A stretch of 64,000 nt of DNA from contig JACGCM010002784.1 of NCBI GenBank assembly GCA_014058105.1, forward strand, positions 3,844,001 to 3,908,000, in the 5' to 3' direction. Positions 53,388 to 62,899 of this stretch are shown here, one piece after another (position 1 is the stretch's first letter; the number at the start of each line of letters is the position of its first letter). A program made the translations under genes and the position numbers. Source of the stretch: Kingdonia uniflora. Taxonomy: Eukaryota > Streptophyta > Magnoliopsida > Ranunculales > Circaeasteraceae. Below the pieces are notes generated by a model. It ran no database searches, was not told the DNA's origin, and worked only from the letters and a program-made list of their open reading frames with translations.

Positions 53388-53730
53388 ATTATAGATACCA
53401 CGCCCAAAACTCACTACCAGAAGAGGATAAGATTTTCCAAAGACCGTCGTATAGGGCGGAAAACTACAGAGCTAAAGTTGAATTTTTTCAGTGATCTTGG
53501 GCTTGACTGGGACATGCCAGACCAGGTGGAGTTGGATCCTAGAGAGCCCATCAACAGGGAGTCCTATGTTTACTTTTGAGGGCAGATGAAGTTTCATTTT
53601 ACTACTGCTGAAGAACACTAGCTCTACTTGACGGCTTTGACTGAATGTCTCATTCAGTCAGAAGAGCAGTTGGAGGAGCACGGCTCGACGAGTGGAGGTA
53701 ACCCATCTGAAAATAGGGCAACTTATTCTT
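53388..53730 (+). pseudogene. Small antisense ORF 1 (element 3)
   Basis: About 113 codons with two in-frame stops and an ATA where element 1 has the start ATG. Text: DTTPKTHYQKRIRF, LNFFSDLGLDWDMP (about 53472-53515), REPINRESYVYF, then HFTTAEEH and LYLTALTECLIQSEE. Matches 27206-27541 of element 1. Acidic, no signal peptide or membrane segment. It resembles small ORF 2 of the same element. Function unknown. Confidence 0.58.
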
Positions 53731-54306
53731 AAAGTGGTGGTGATAGGATTTTCTTTTTTCTTTTTTTTAGTGGGACTGTCTTTCGAAGGTTTCTGCTGAT
53801 CTCTGTAGATTTTTGTATGATTGTACTAAGAAGTCTCCTCTATTTTTTGTATGTTGAAGTAATGCAATTAAAAAAAATGTTACTGAACTTGTGTGTTTGT
53901 ATCAGATAAACCATGTATGGGAATAGATTGTAGGCGCGGTATTGAACATATGTCTTCGAATGCTTACATGTAGAAGCGGTTACCTTCGGGGGAAAATTGA
54001 CTTCGAGTGGTAATGTGCTAGTTGATGAAATTGGTTGATTACCATGAATAACTGATTCAAAATACTCAAAGCTCAAGGTTTGTACCATAGGGGTTGTTAG
54101 ATGATGTCCGATGAAATGGTCGGTGGTTCGAGACTAGTGATGGTTCGACTGTTAGTCCTCAGGAAAGAGGGCTGAATACGTATTTTGATGAAACAGTTAT
54201 GTCTGGGAAGTTGTAGAGATTGGGCTGTTGAGTTTTCAAGGAGAAGAATTGAAGACTGTACTAAATGCTACTTGGGATTAGGGAGGGTTAAATGCATCTA
54301 ATTTTC
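53731..54306 (+). other. Spacer between small antisense ORFs 1 and 2 (element 3)
   Basis: 576 bp with T-rich start (probable 3' UTR) and no supported coding region. It matches 27542-28057 of element 1 in part (CAGTTATGTCTGGGAAGTTGTAGAG and similar). Confidence 0.5.
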
Positions 54307-54316
54307 AGTATAAATA
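54307..54316 (+). promoter_or_regulatory. TATA box of small antisense ORF 2 (element 3)
   Basis: AGTATAAATAGG about 55 bp before the ATG at 54367, at the same place as 28058 in element 1. Confidence 0.62.
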
Positions 54317-54366
54317 GGTTGCTTTTGGGAGAATTGCATACATTTGTCCTTTCGTCTCTGAGTATA

Positions 54367-54702
54367 ATGTCTGCCTCTTCTTCCCATAGCAAAGGCGATG
54401 CTTTCAAACCCAAGAACCAGGACCAAGTGGCAGCAAAAGCTCTTCATGTACGGGAGAAGATGTTGGAATTGAAGCGGAGGATTGTCGGAGATTAAGACCT
54501 GGACTAGGAGATGCCAAACTTGTTTGAAGTGGAGCCCATTGCTGGAATGCCCTTCGCATATTGGTGGGGGGTACTACAGATGATGGGACCATTTCCTGGT
54601 CACCGGTTGTCCCTGCGGGAGTCGTTTGCTGATGAGATGGTAGACCAGGAAGATGCTACTGCTGAGGCCAGAAGCGAGAAGAAGTGTCCCGAGGAGAAAT
54701 AG
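54367..54702 (+). pseudogene. Small antisense ORF 2 (element 3)
   Basis: ATG at 54367 (MSASSSHSKGDAFK). A basic helix VREKMLELKRRIVGD, two stops, then EMPNLFEVEPIAGMPFAYWWG, MMGPFPGHRLSLRESFADEM and an acidic end. The two conserved blocks are shared almost residue for residue with element 1, despite high decay elsewhere. No known domain. Also similar in layout to small ORF 1 just upstream. Confidence 0.62.
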
Positions 54703-55410
54703 GGGCATCTTTGATTGTTGGGGGTATTTGAATCGGATGATATGGTGGGGTATTTGGATTTTTCTATTGATTTGTATTGTTTTGATCTGTATTGAATGAA
54801 ATTGGGAGTTGATAAGATAACTGACGAAGTATAGTTCTAAACTGTGTATAAGTAAAATTATGATCTGCCGAAATAAAATTCTGAACTCTGTGTAACTAGG
54901 AAAGACATAAAATTCGAAGGTGATTTAGGTGCGATCATATTATCGAATGTCGAATGTGCCGTAAATTAAATGCTTGATATACTTTGAAATCGAATGTGAG
55001 GTAAACTGTGGACAAATGTTCAAGACACAATATAGTCGATTACACATGTACGAGAAGTGGCTGTGTCAAAGGTCTGTTTGATTTGATTGGACAGACTGAC
55101 AGCCCAGATAGTTGGTCTGTTAGATCGGTACTGGTTCCTGGGGCAGAGTGCCATGCAGGTTATCATGATGTTTCCTCATTTTACAAAAAAAGGTTAATTT
55201 GATGTAGAGATTTGATTAGACAGCTTCAAGTGAGGATCAGAGGTTTTGAGTTGTTTTGAGTTTAAAGTTAAGTGAATGTGAGCGTGTAATTCACACGTGA
55301 GGTTAATTAGGGACAAAGTGATCAAAGCACATATCAACCGAATAGCAGGGGTAGTAGGGTAGTGGTAAATGATAGTAGTTTCCGAATCAAGGCGTTTTTT
55401 GGTATTATGA
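54703..55410 (+). other. Spacer before the main antisense gene (element 3)
   Basis: 708 bp corresponding to 28459-29390 of element 1, but with a much shorter TCGAAGT-type repeat trace (about 54820-54900). A 64-codon open stretch (55008-55202) lacks recognisable motifs; the matching frame of element 1 (28982-29227) shares CSG/DSWSVR-type text, so it may be a further small ORF, but this is weak. Confidence 0.4.
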
Positions 55411-55416
55411 GGAAGT

Positions 55417-55424
55417 ATATATAG
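55417..55424 (+). promoter_or_regulatory. TATA box of the main antisense gene (element 3)
   Basis: TATATATA, then a leader ending in the 5'UTR intron at 55565. Matches 29393 in element 1. Confidence 0.62.
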
Positions 55425-55449
55425 AGGAAATTACAAATGTATTATTAAC

Positions 55450-58042
55450 TAAAAACTAGAGAGTAAGAGGAAGGGAACGTATGCCATTTTTTTGTGAAGC
55501 TTGAGAGTGGCTGCTGCTGAGGACCGACAGACTTGCTGTTTTAATTGTACTTCTGCTAACACAGGTATGTCGATTGATCTTTGTCTATTTTTATTTAGAT
55601 TTTCCTTCTGTATCTGTATGTAGTATCTTCTGGGTTTGTAGTGTTGAGGATATGTTCAAGGATAGGGGAAATCATGTGTCAGGGGTTTAGCTCATTTAGG
55701 ATTCTAAGGGTATTGATGGTGGGACTGGGATTGGGGTCGAGTTTTTAACTGTGTTTCTATCTGTTTGAGAGAGTACATGAAAATGGGTTAATTACACATA
55801 ATAGTCGTTGTATCAATCTAATTGCGTGCCTTTTTTTCTGCAGGATAAGATGCGTACCCGTCGAGCTTCGAGACTGAGGCTGATAGACGAGGAGGTCGAA
55901 GAAAATGAGGCTAGTGTATTTGGTCGCGCTCCGATGGATGAGGCAGCGGCATAAAAAAACTAGTCATATCAAAAGTTATCCCACTAGCAGTGGTGGTTCT
56001 TAAAACTGGGGGTTTAAGAAGTAGGCGCGTAAGACAGTAGTGACTGAGGGTAGTGGAGGGGAGGAGATGGGGGGAGGACAGAGAAATAGAGGCGATGGCT
56101 GGGCTGAGCCTTCGGGTGGTGAAAGGGGTGAGGGGGAGCAAAGTGATTGTGATGAGCATTCGGCTGAGTCGGATGAGGCTACTGGTTATGTTCCGGATAG
56201 AGTGAAGTAGAGGCTAGATCGATTTGTAGCTAAACATAGGCTGTCAAAGGTAGGGGTTATATTATATTTTGCGGGGTCAGAGAACAACTTTAAATCAAAG
56301 CCTCTAGATGGTATCATGGTGTATAGGGGCCAAATTCAACTGGGGATGCGATTGTCCCTTAGAAGGCTAGTGACAGAGGTGTTGAACTTTTGGGAAGTTG
56401 CCCCAGTTCAGATAAATGGGAACTTTTATGAGATAATAAAGGTAATCGAGGGTATGAATGCAAAATTGAGGAATGAGGGAAAGGGTTTAATTGAGTGGTA
56501 TGATGTGGTATCCTTATATTTGAGGAAGGCGAATCAAAATGTGGGCACCTACCACATCCAGATCCCTGCAGATAAGCCCTGGTTGTTTGTTCTGTGCTTT
56601 GTTCTGTGCCCGACGGGACGAGGGTGGAATAGATATTTTGCTGTAGTATGGGGGAATTATGAGAATGCCGAAGGGGAGGACCCTTATAGGTTGCTGCCTG
56701 AAGTCTATAATCCAAGTAAGTTTTTTGTCAAAGAGTTTTTGATGTATTGTTCGAATAAACTGGTGATTGTATTTTTGCTTGTTCTGCAGGTCCACAAAGC
56801 CGGACTTGGGCGAATCCGAGAGATTTTATTAATGCCATAATTGACTCAGACGAGGAGTGAGTGAGTTATGTTTTCAAGAGTCTTGGTATCAAGAGGAAGA
56901 GGCAGAAGAAGACAGATTCCCTTTTTCGAAGCGTACCCATTACGTCGAAGCCATCGAAGAAGAAGGGAGGCAAATGTTTTTCAAATTTGGTCGAAGGAAT
57001 GGAGGAGGATAATTTGGCAAAGAAGGTAAAGTCTGTTCCAAGGGCACAACGGGCATCAAAGCAGGCAGCGACAGTGCCAAAAGTAGCTAGTGATGCTTCG
57101 AGATAGAGGCCAAAGCAGGCATCGACCCAGGCTGAAAAAAGGAAGGGCAAGGTTATTCTCGAGTCTCCCAGGGTACAACAGACGAAGGTTACTCAACGCA
57201 AAAGGCATAGGACACTGGGGGAAGATGATGCAGAAGATGCGGGCAAAGATATGACTGAAGCTGAGCGAGAGGACCAGGCTCTAGCTGTGGCTGCTTCGAT
57301 GGCGGAACTTTGTGCCGATGACCCAAACGAGGTGTTGAAGTAGATAAAGAGAAGTATGTACCAGGTAAGTATCTATTTGCTCGTGAGATTCTGAAATTTT
57401 CTCGAGTGCTTGATTCATTAAGAGGTACTAACGACTCAAATATTCTAGCAGAAGAATGCTTGGGTACATTCTTTTAGCAAGGCAGTAGAAGTGTTAGAGA
57501 AGAATTTACAGGAGGTGGCTGATAGTCTGGAGCTTTCTCGAGGGACTGAAGCGTTGGTGGTGTCTGACAATAAAATTTTGAAGCTAGATATGGCGGCTAT
57601 TACTGATTCGTTCGAGAAGAGATTGGAGGGTTAACGTTTCAATCATGAGTAGGTGTTGAGGTCGAAGCTTGCTGAGAATGAGAAGGAAAAGAAAACACTA
57701 AAGGAGCGTTACCAAGGAAAATTTTATTATGATGTTTTGGATAATGTTAGGATGAAGGAGTTCATAGAGGATATGGGGTTTGATCCTAAAACTCTGCAAC
57801 GTTTCCTTGTTACCCAAGATCCTATCGCTGAGGATACTTTGCAAGCAGAGGGGATAGAGGTAGATGTTTCTAATGGAGGTGTTAAAAGTGGCGTGAAGGC
57901 TCCCGTGATCGAAGGTATTGCTGCTGGATCTGCAGCTAATGTGGGCATCAATGGTGCAGGGTCAAAATCTTGTACTAGAGGTGTTGGGGGTGTTGGCACT
58001 GAGGAGCCTGTAGGGGGAGAAGCTACAGGTACTCCGATATGA
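55450..58042 (+). pseudogene. Main antisense gene, spliced (element 3)
   Basis: Leader, intron 55565-55843 (GTATGT...CTGCAG), coding exon from ATG 55850 to 56715, intron 56716-56789 (GTAAGT...CTGCAG), exon 56790-57364, intron 57365-57451 (GTAAGT...TAGCAG), exon 57452-58042. The middle of the protein is open at 56316-56715: QIQLGMRLSLRRLVTEVLNF, INGNFYEIIKVIEGMNAKL, TYHIQIPADKPWLF and GRGWNRYFAVVWGN. This resembles the plant transposon protein-like domain of Tat antisense ORFs. Then a basic segment (GIKRKRQKKTDSLF) and a coiled-coil end with a GVGGVGTEE tail. The same intron positions occur in element 1. A few stops remain. Confidence 0.7.
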
Positions 58043-58404
58043 GGTATTGTACTGGGATGCCATACCGTTTCCTCCAATTTTCTGTTGGGTTGTAATATTT
58101 GAACAATGTTTATCTTTCTTTGCACTTGATCTTTAAACTTGTGATTGCTTCGATTTGCTATGCTGAAACTGATTTGTATTAACTTGAATTGTACTAAATT
58201 GTTGTACTGGATTCTTGCTGCATTCTTTGAACTTGATTTGAATTATACTATGTTGAACCTGATTCTCTGATATGTGCTGCATTGGAACGTCTCACATGTA
58301 GCAAGCTATTGATATTCTTGAATATCTGTATCTACATATGCTGTAATAATAGAATGATTCTAGAGTGATCGAGGGTTGAAGAGCTTCAAGATAGTTGTGA
58401 TGCT
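58043..58404 (+). other. 3' flank of the main antisense gene (element 3)
   Basis: T-rich sequence with repeated TTGAACTTGATT-like words; the presumed antisense 3' UTR. No ORF. Confidence 0.5.
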
Positions 58405-59010
58405 TGGGTGGACCAAAGAGATTTAGTGGACTTCGAAGGCCTAAGCCATAGGGAAGTAAGACGTGGTCGCCCCCAATGCATTCTCGAAGGTCCGGTCTCT
58501 CGGCCATTCATGTCCCTCGAGTTTGCTTGAATGTTGGGGGTTTGAAAAATTTCCAGTTCGCCCCCTAGTATCAGTCGGGCCAAGGGTGACATGATATTTA
58601 GAGGAAACCAAGAAATTTATTGGACTTCGAAGGCCTGAGCCACATCAAAGTAAGACATGTTCGCCGCCAACACATTCCCGAGGGTCCAGTCTTTCGACCA
58701 TTCGTGCCCCTCGAGTTTGCTTGAATGTTGGAAGCTTGAAAATTTCAAGGTCACCCCCAAGTATCAGTCGGGTCGAAGGGTTGACATAATACTCTTTCTT
58801 AACCAAGAAATTTACTGGACTTTGACGACTTGGGGCCTGATCGAAGTAGAACGTGTTTGCCCCCAATGCATTCCCGATGGTCCAGTCTTTCGACCATCCT
58901 TGCCCCTTGAGTTTACTCGAAATTTGAGGTTTGAAAAATTTCAAGGTCGCCCCCAAGTATCAACGGGCCGAAGGGTAGACATGATACTCAGGCTCAATCA
59001 AGAAATTCAC
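58405..59010. repeat. Tandem array, about 194-bp period, three copies (element 3)
   Basis: Unit starts at about 58428, 58621 and 58816 (TGGACTTCGAAGGCCTAAGC, then a diverged third copy); spacing 193-195 bp. It matches the array of element 1, which has four copies, so the copy number differs between elements of the same family. Confidence 0.85.
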
Positions 59011-59057
59011 TGGAGAATAGAAGACGAAGTGTGTATGGGAAAAAAACAATTTATTGA

Positions 59058-60400
59058 TTATTCTGTGTTTACATCAGGTGTACAAGGTGGAGGCCGTGGC
59101 CTATTGTATGAGACCAGCTGCATTGGGTTCCACGGATTTGGTAGAGGCTCTTCGTCTTTTGTTATTAGGTAATATGAACCCTTATCAGTTTTATCATAAG
59201 TGACATAAGGTCCTTTCCAGGATTCAGCAAGCTTGTCTGCATTTTGAGGCTTCGAAGATTGGTTGACACGTCGAAGTACAAGATCTCCAATGTTGAAACT
59301 TCGTGGTCGTACTCTCTTGTTGTATGACTTCTGAAGTGATTTATGGTAATGGCTGAGGTTGGCGAGGGCTCGATCTATGGTCTCGTAGATCCATAACATG
59401 TTACATTCGAGTTCGAACTCATTGTCTTTGTCTGGAAGGTTGGGATCTTGTATGGGTACATCGAATTGAGTAGGGAGCACTGCTTCAGTAACATAGGCTT
59501 GTAGGAAAGGGGTGCAGCCTGTAGATTTCCTTGGAATTATTTGATAGGCCCAGAGGATATAATGTAACTCCTGAACCTATTGATTTTTCTTTGTATCAAC
59601 ACGTTTCTTGAGACCGTCGACTATGGTTTTGTTGATTGCTTCAACTTGACCGTTGCCTTGGGGGTAGTAAGGTGTTGAGGGTGAGAGGATGATGATGTCT
59701 TTTTTGAAAAAGTTTCTGACTTTGCTTTGAACAAACTGCGGATCGTTGTCACATCGAATCATATGAGGGCATCCGAAATGTGTAATGTTGTTTTCCCATA
59801 GGTATTTGATGAATTCTTCTTCTCGTGTTCGACGCATAGGTACGGCTTCAACCCACTTGGTAAAATTATCTGTTGCAACAAGGATATTTTCTCGGCTGCC
59901 TGAAGCTTTGGTAAAAGGAGACTTGACTTGAATAGAGGTCTTGTGAAAGGCTATGGATATCATGGGCATGGCGCTGGCATTTGTCATAATGTTTGGCGTA
60001 TTTTGCGGCCTGTTTTTTCATGTTGGGCCAGAATAAACCTTGGGAGACGGCTCGAAAGGCCATAAATCAACCAGTAGTATGAGCACCGTAGGTACCTTCA
60101 TGGAGTTTGGCTAGAATTTTAAAGGCTTCGGTTTGAGAGATGCATCGAAGAAGGATGCCTTTTGGAGATTTACGATATAACTCGTGTTTGTGAATGGTGT
60201 ATCTGTGACAGTTCTCTAATAACAATCGTTTGGCTTTGGGGTCATCTGAGAGGGTAGAATTGCTAAAGTAATGGAGGAAAGGTGTTTTCCAGTTGTCTGG
60301 ATTGAGACTCTCGCCCCCGGTATTGATGGCACTGACTTCCATCTGGTCGATACTTGGGCATTCGAGTACTTCGATATGAAGGGTTCGGGATTCTGATTGG
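59058..60400 (-). pseudogene. Integrase with a catalytic deletion (element 3)
   Basis: N-terminal HHCC: LHEGTYGAHT (about 60100-60070), GLFWPNMKKQAAKYAKHYDKCQRHAH (60030-59955; the first cysteine reads Y). The core is open at 59987-59577: ENILVATDNFTKWVEAVP, MIRCDNDPQF (second aspartate present) and QGNGQVEAINKT (glutamate present). Next to 59923 about 38 bp found in element 1 are missing, including the block with the first catalytic aspartate (WAIDLIGP there). The C-terminal part is open at 59480-59058, ending SYNRPRPPPCTPDV. Confidence 0.87.
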
Positions 60401-60439
60401 CCTAACATAACTGCTATGTAGGTAAGGGCATCTGCATGT

Positions 60440-60990
60440 CGGTTTTCTTCTCGGGGGTAATGAGTGATAGAAGATTTTTCAGGGAAACGGTTCATGCATT
60501 ACCGTATGAGAGAAACATATTCATCCATGCAACCGTTAGCTTGATTTTCACCGGTGTAATGCCTCTGAACAAGTTGGGAATTTGTGTAAACTGCAAGTTT
60601 AGGGATACCAAGTTCTCGGGCAAGGTCGAGGCCATCGATCAAGGCTTTAAACTCAGCTTCGTTATTGGAACATTTAAAGTTAAATTTAACTGCCTTCTCT
60701 ATTCGATCATTCCTAGGTGTAACCAGGACTATGCCAATCCCTGAACCGTTAGGCCTAACGGATCCATCTAAAAATAATGGCATCCTGTGGTAGGGTTCCA
60801 TGGATCTGTTGCTTCGGGATGGCCATCTGTCAGGTCGTCTTCATGTTCCTCCTAATTGACATCTTCTACCGGGAAGTCGGCAAGAAAATTGGCTACTGCT
60901 TGGCCATTTTGGGATATCTGCTTCTCGAATGTGATGTCATGTTCACCAAGGTAAACAGACCATTGTTGTACTCGTCTGGATTTCACTTTT
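60440..60990 (-). pseudogene. Second (archaeal-type) RNase H (element 3)
   Basis: Open frame 60801-60499 contains FLDGSVRPNGSGIGIV (first aspartate in LDG, normally TDG), KCSNNEAEFKALIDGL (glutamate) and KLAVYTNSQLVQRHYTG, where the second aspartate of TDSQ is asparagine. FLADFP-like text lies upstream at about 60890-60860. One residue of the active site is lost. Confidence 0.85.
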
Positions 60991-60999
60991 TTGCTGAGT

Positions 61000-62380
61000 A
61001 CTTCTCAAAGGGGATAGCTTATTATAACACAGATGGGGTGAGCTTGAAAATACAGTTTGAATTTGCGGGCTGAATAAATGAGGGTAAGGAGAAAATACTC
61101 AAGTTTTGTGTATCTAGTTTCTGTTGATGTTAGAGCTTTGCTAATAAAATATACAGGATTCTCGATCTATGATTCGAGTCGAATAAGCATTAAACTGATG
61201 GAGGCATCTGTAACAACGATATATAAAGAGAGTGTCTCACCTTCGATAGGGGTATTGATAATGAGTAGTCGACCAAGGAAAGTTTTGAGTTCGAGGAAGG
61301 CCTGTTCACATTCGGGTGTCCAGTTAATCTCAGGGTTGTTTTTCTTTTTTTTCTTTATGGACGCTTTGGTCGCGTAATAGAGAAAAGATCCGAGTTCAGC
61401 GGTCTGAGGATTTGGAAAAGAAACGATTGAGGGCTGTAATTTTGCCCACCACTTTTTGGGCGTCTTTTTTGGTTCGGGAGGACGGCATGACGATGAGAAC
61501 TCGAATATGGGTAGGGTCAATCTCGATACCTCTTTTACTGATAAGATAGCCTAAAAATGTACCTGACAAAGCACCAAATTGGCATTTGTCTGGGTTGAGT
61601 TTCATGTTGTATGTTCGAAGTATCGAAAAGACTTCTGTTAGGTCCTGGATATGGGTCTGCTTTTGGAGGCTCTTGCATAACATGTCATCGATGTAAGCTT
61701 CGACTGAGTTGCCAAGCAAGGGCTTAAACATGGTTGTGATAAGGCGTTAGTAAGTGGTACCCACATTTTTAAAGCCGAAGGGCATGATACTAAGACAGTT
61801 AAGGCCTTGTCCAGTGATAAAGGAAGTTTTAAGTTGATCTTCGGGGATGAGGGGTACCTGATTGTAATCCGAGGCCGCGTCCATCATTAATAGGCGCTCG
61901 TGTCCAGCAGTAGTATCGAGGAGTACTAAAATGATCAGAAGGGGGAAGCTATCCTTCGGTGTATGCTTGTTGAGGTCTGTAAAGTTGACGCAGATTCTGA
62001 TCTTGCCATTCCTTTTGGGAACTAGAATAATGTTTGATATCCAATCAATATATTTCACTTCAATGATGAAACTCGCGGCTATGAGCTTATCAACTTTGAG
62101 GTTTACAGCTTCTCGAAGTCGTGGGGCCAAAGTATGCTTCTCCTATTTTACTGCTGTGGAATGAGGGATTAGATTAAGGCAGTTGCATGCCAAACTAGGG
62201 TCGACACCGAGCATCTCCTGGAATGTCCATGCAAAGACGTCTTTGTTTGCTCGAAAGAAGTCTTTGAGTTTGAGGCATTCTGTATCGTCTAGAAAAGTTC
62301 CAATGAATGTACCTTGACCAGGACCATCGATTTTGATATAGATAGTAGGTTTGATGGGTGGGGTGGCATCTGCCAAAGGT
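61000..62380 (-). pseudogene. Reverse transcriptase and first RNase H (element 3)
   Basis: Open stretches 62376-62143, 62130-61747 and 61731-61396 read nearly continuously through RT. Blocks: GTFIGTFLDDTE, VDKLIAASFIIEVKY, GKIRICVNFTDLNKHTPKDS, MMDAASDYNQVP (first catalytic aspartate), LNCLSIMPFGFKN, VEAYIDDMLCKSLQK (catalytic YIDD intact, about 61700-61660) and YNMKLNPDKCQFGALSGTFL. The RNase H follows in 61520-61080 with a KKKKN insertion (complement of TTTTTTCTTTTTTTTC at about 61342) that shifts the frame. Confidence 0.88.
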
Positions 62381-62399
62381 ATTGGGATAGAGAGAGACA

Positions 62400-62890
62400 G
62401 TGATTGCTATGGGAGTCTGAAGAGTTTCTAGGTCTGATCAATCTCCGGATTCTCGCATGAACGGGCGAGGCATTGAGAGCCTTTAAAATTCAATGGGACC
62501 GAGGGTGTGGTAAAATAAAGGGTCTGATGATAGGTCGAAGGTTTGGCACGCATGGCATGCTGTCTATTGCGCCCGAGGATACCAAGGTATTCTAACTTCT
62601 TGTCGACGACAAGAAAATTAGTTTGAAGTGTGATAGGGCCGATAGTAACTAGGAGGCTGATTCGGCCAATAACAACTTTTGTGGCCCCATTAAATCCTTT
62701 CAGTTCGACAATGGCGGTAGTGATGAGTTCTGTTTTCTTTATGGCTTGGACAGTCTGAAGGAAAAGTACAAAGGCTACACTCCCTATATCGGTAAGCATA
62801 GTGTGAAGGACGAGGTATTTAATCTTAATCATAATGACTAAGGGATCGGAATGGGGAAAATGAACATGCGACGTATTGCAGTCGATGAAA
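62400..62890 (-). pseudogene. Aspartic protease (element 3)
   Basis: Open frame 62832-62428 starts MIKIKYLVLHTMLTDIGSVAFVLFLQ: the active-site D-T-G reads D-I-G, so the catalytic block is changed. Then ELKGFNGATKVVIGRISLLV and LNFKGSQCLARSCENPEIDQT. Corresponds to 37110-36700 of element 1. Confidence 0.8.
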
Positions 62891-62899
62891 GATATGCCT

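Noticed and set aside
56359..56795. Minus-strand ORFs of 118 and 93 codons
   Set aside because: Opposite the conserved domain of the main antisense gene; no family motif.
57727..58125. Minus-strand ORF of 132 codons
   Set aside because: Shadow of the last exon of the main antisense gene, whose frame is kept between elements.
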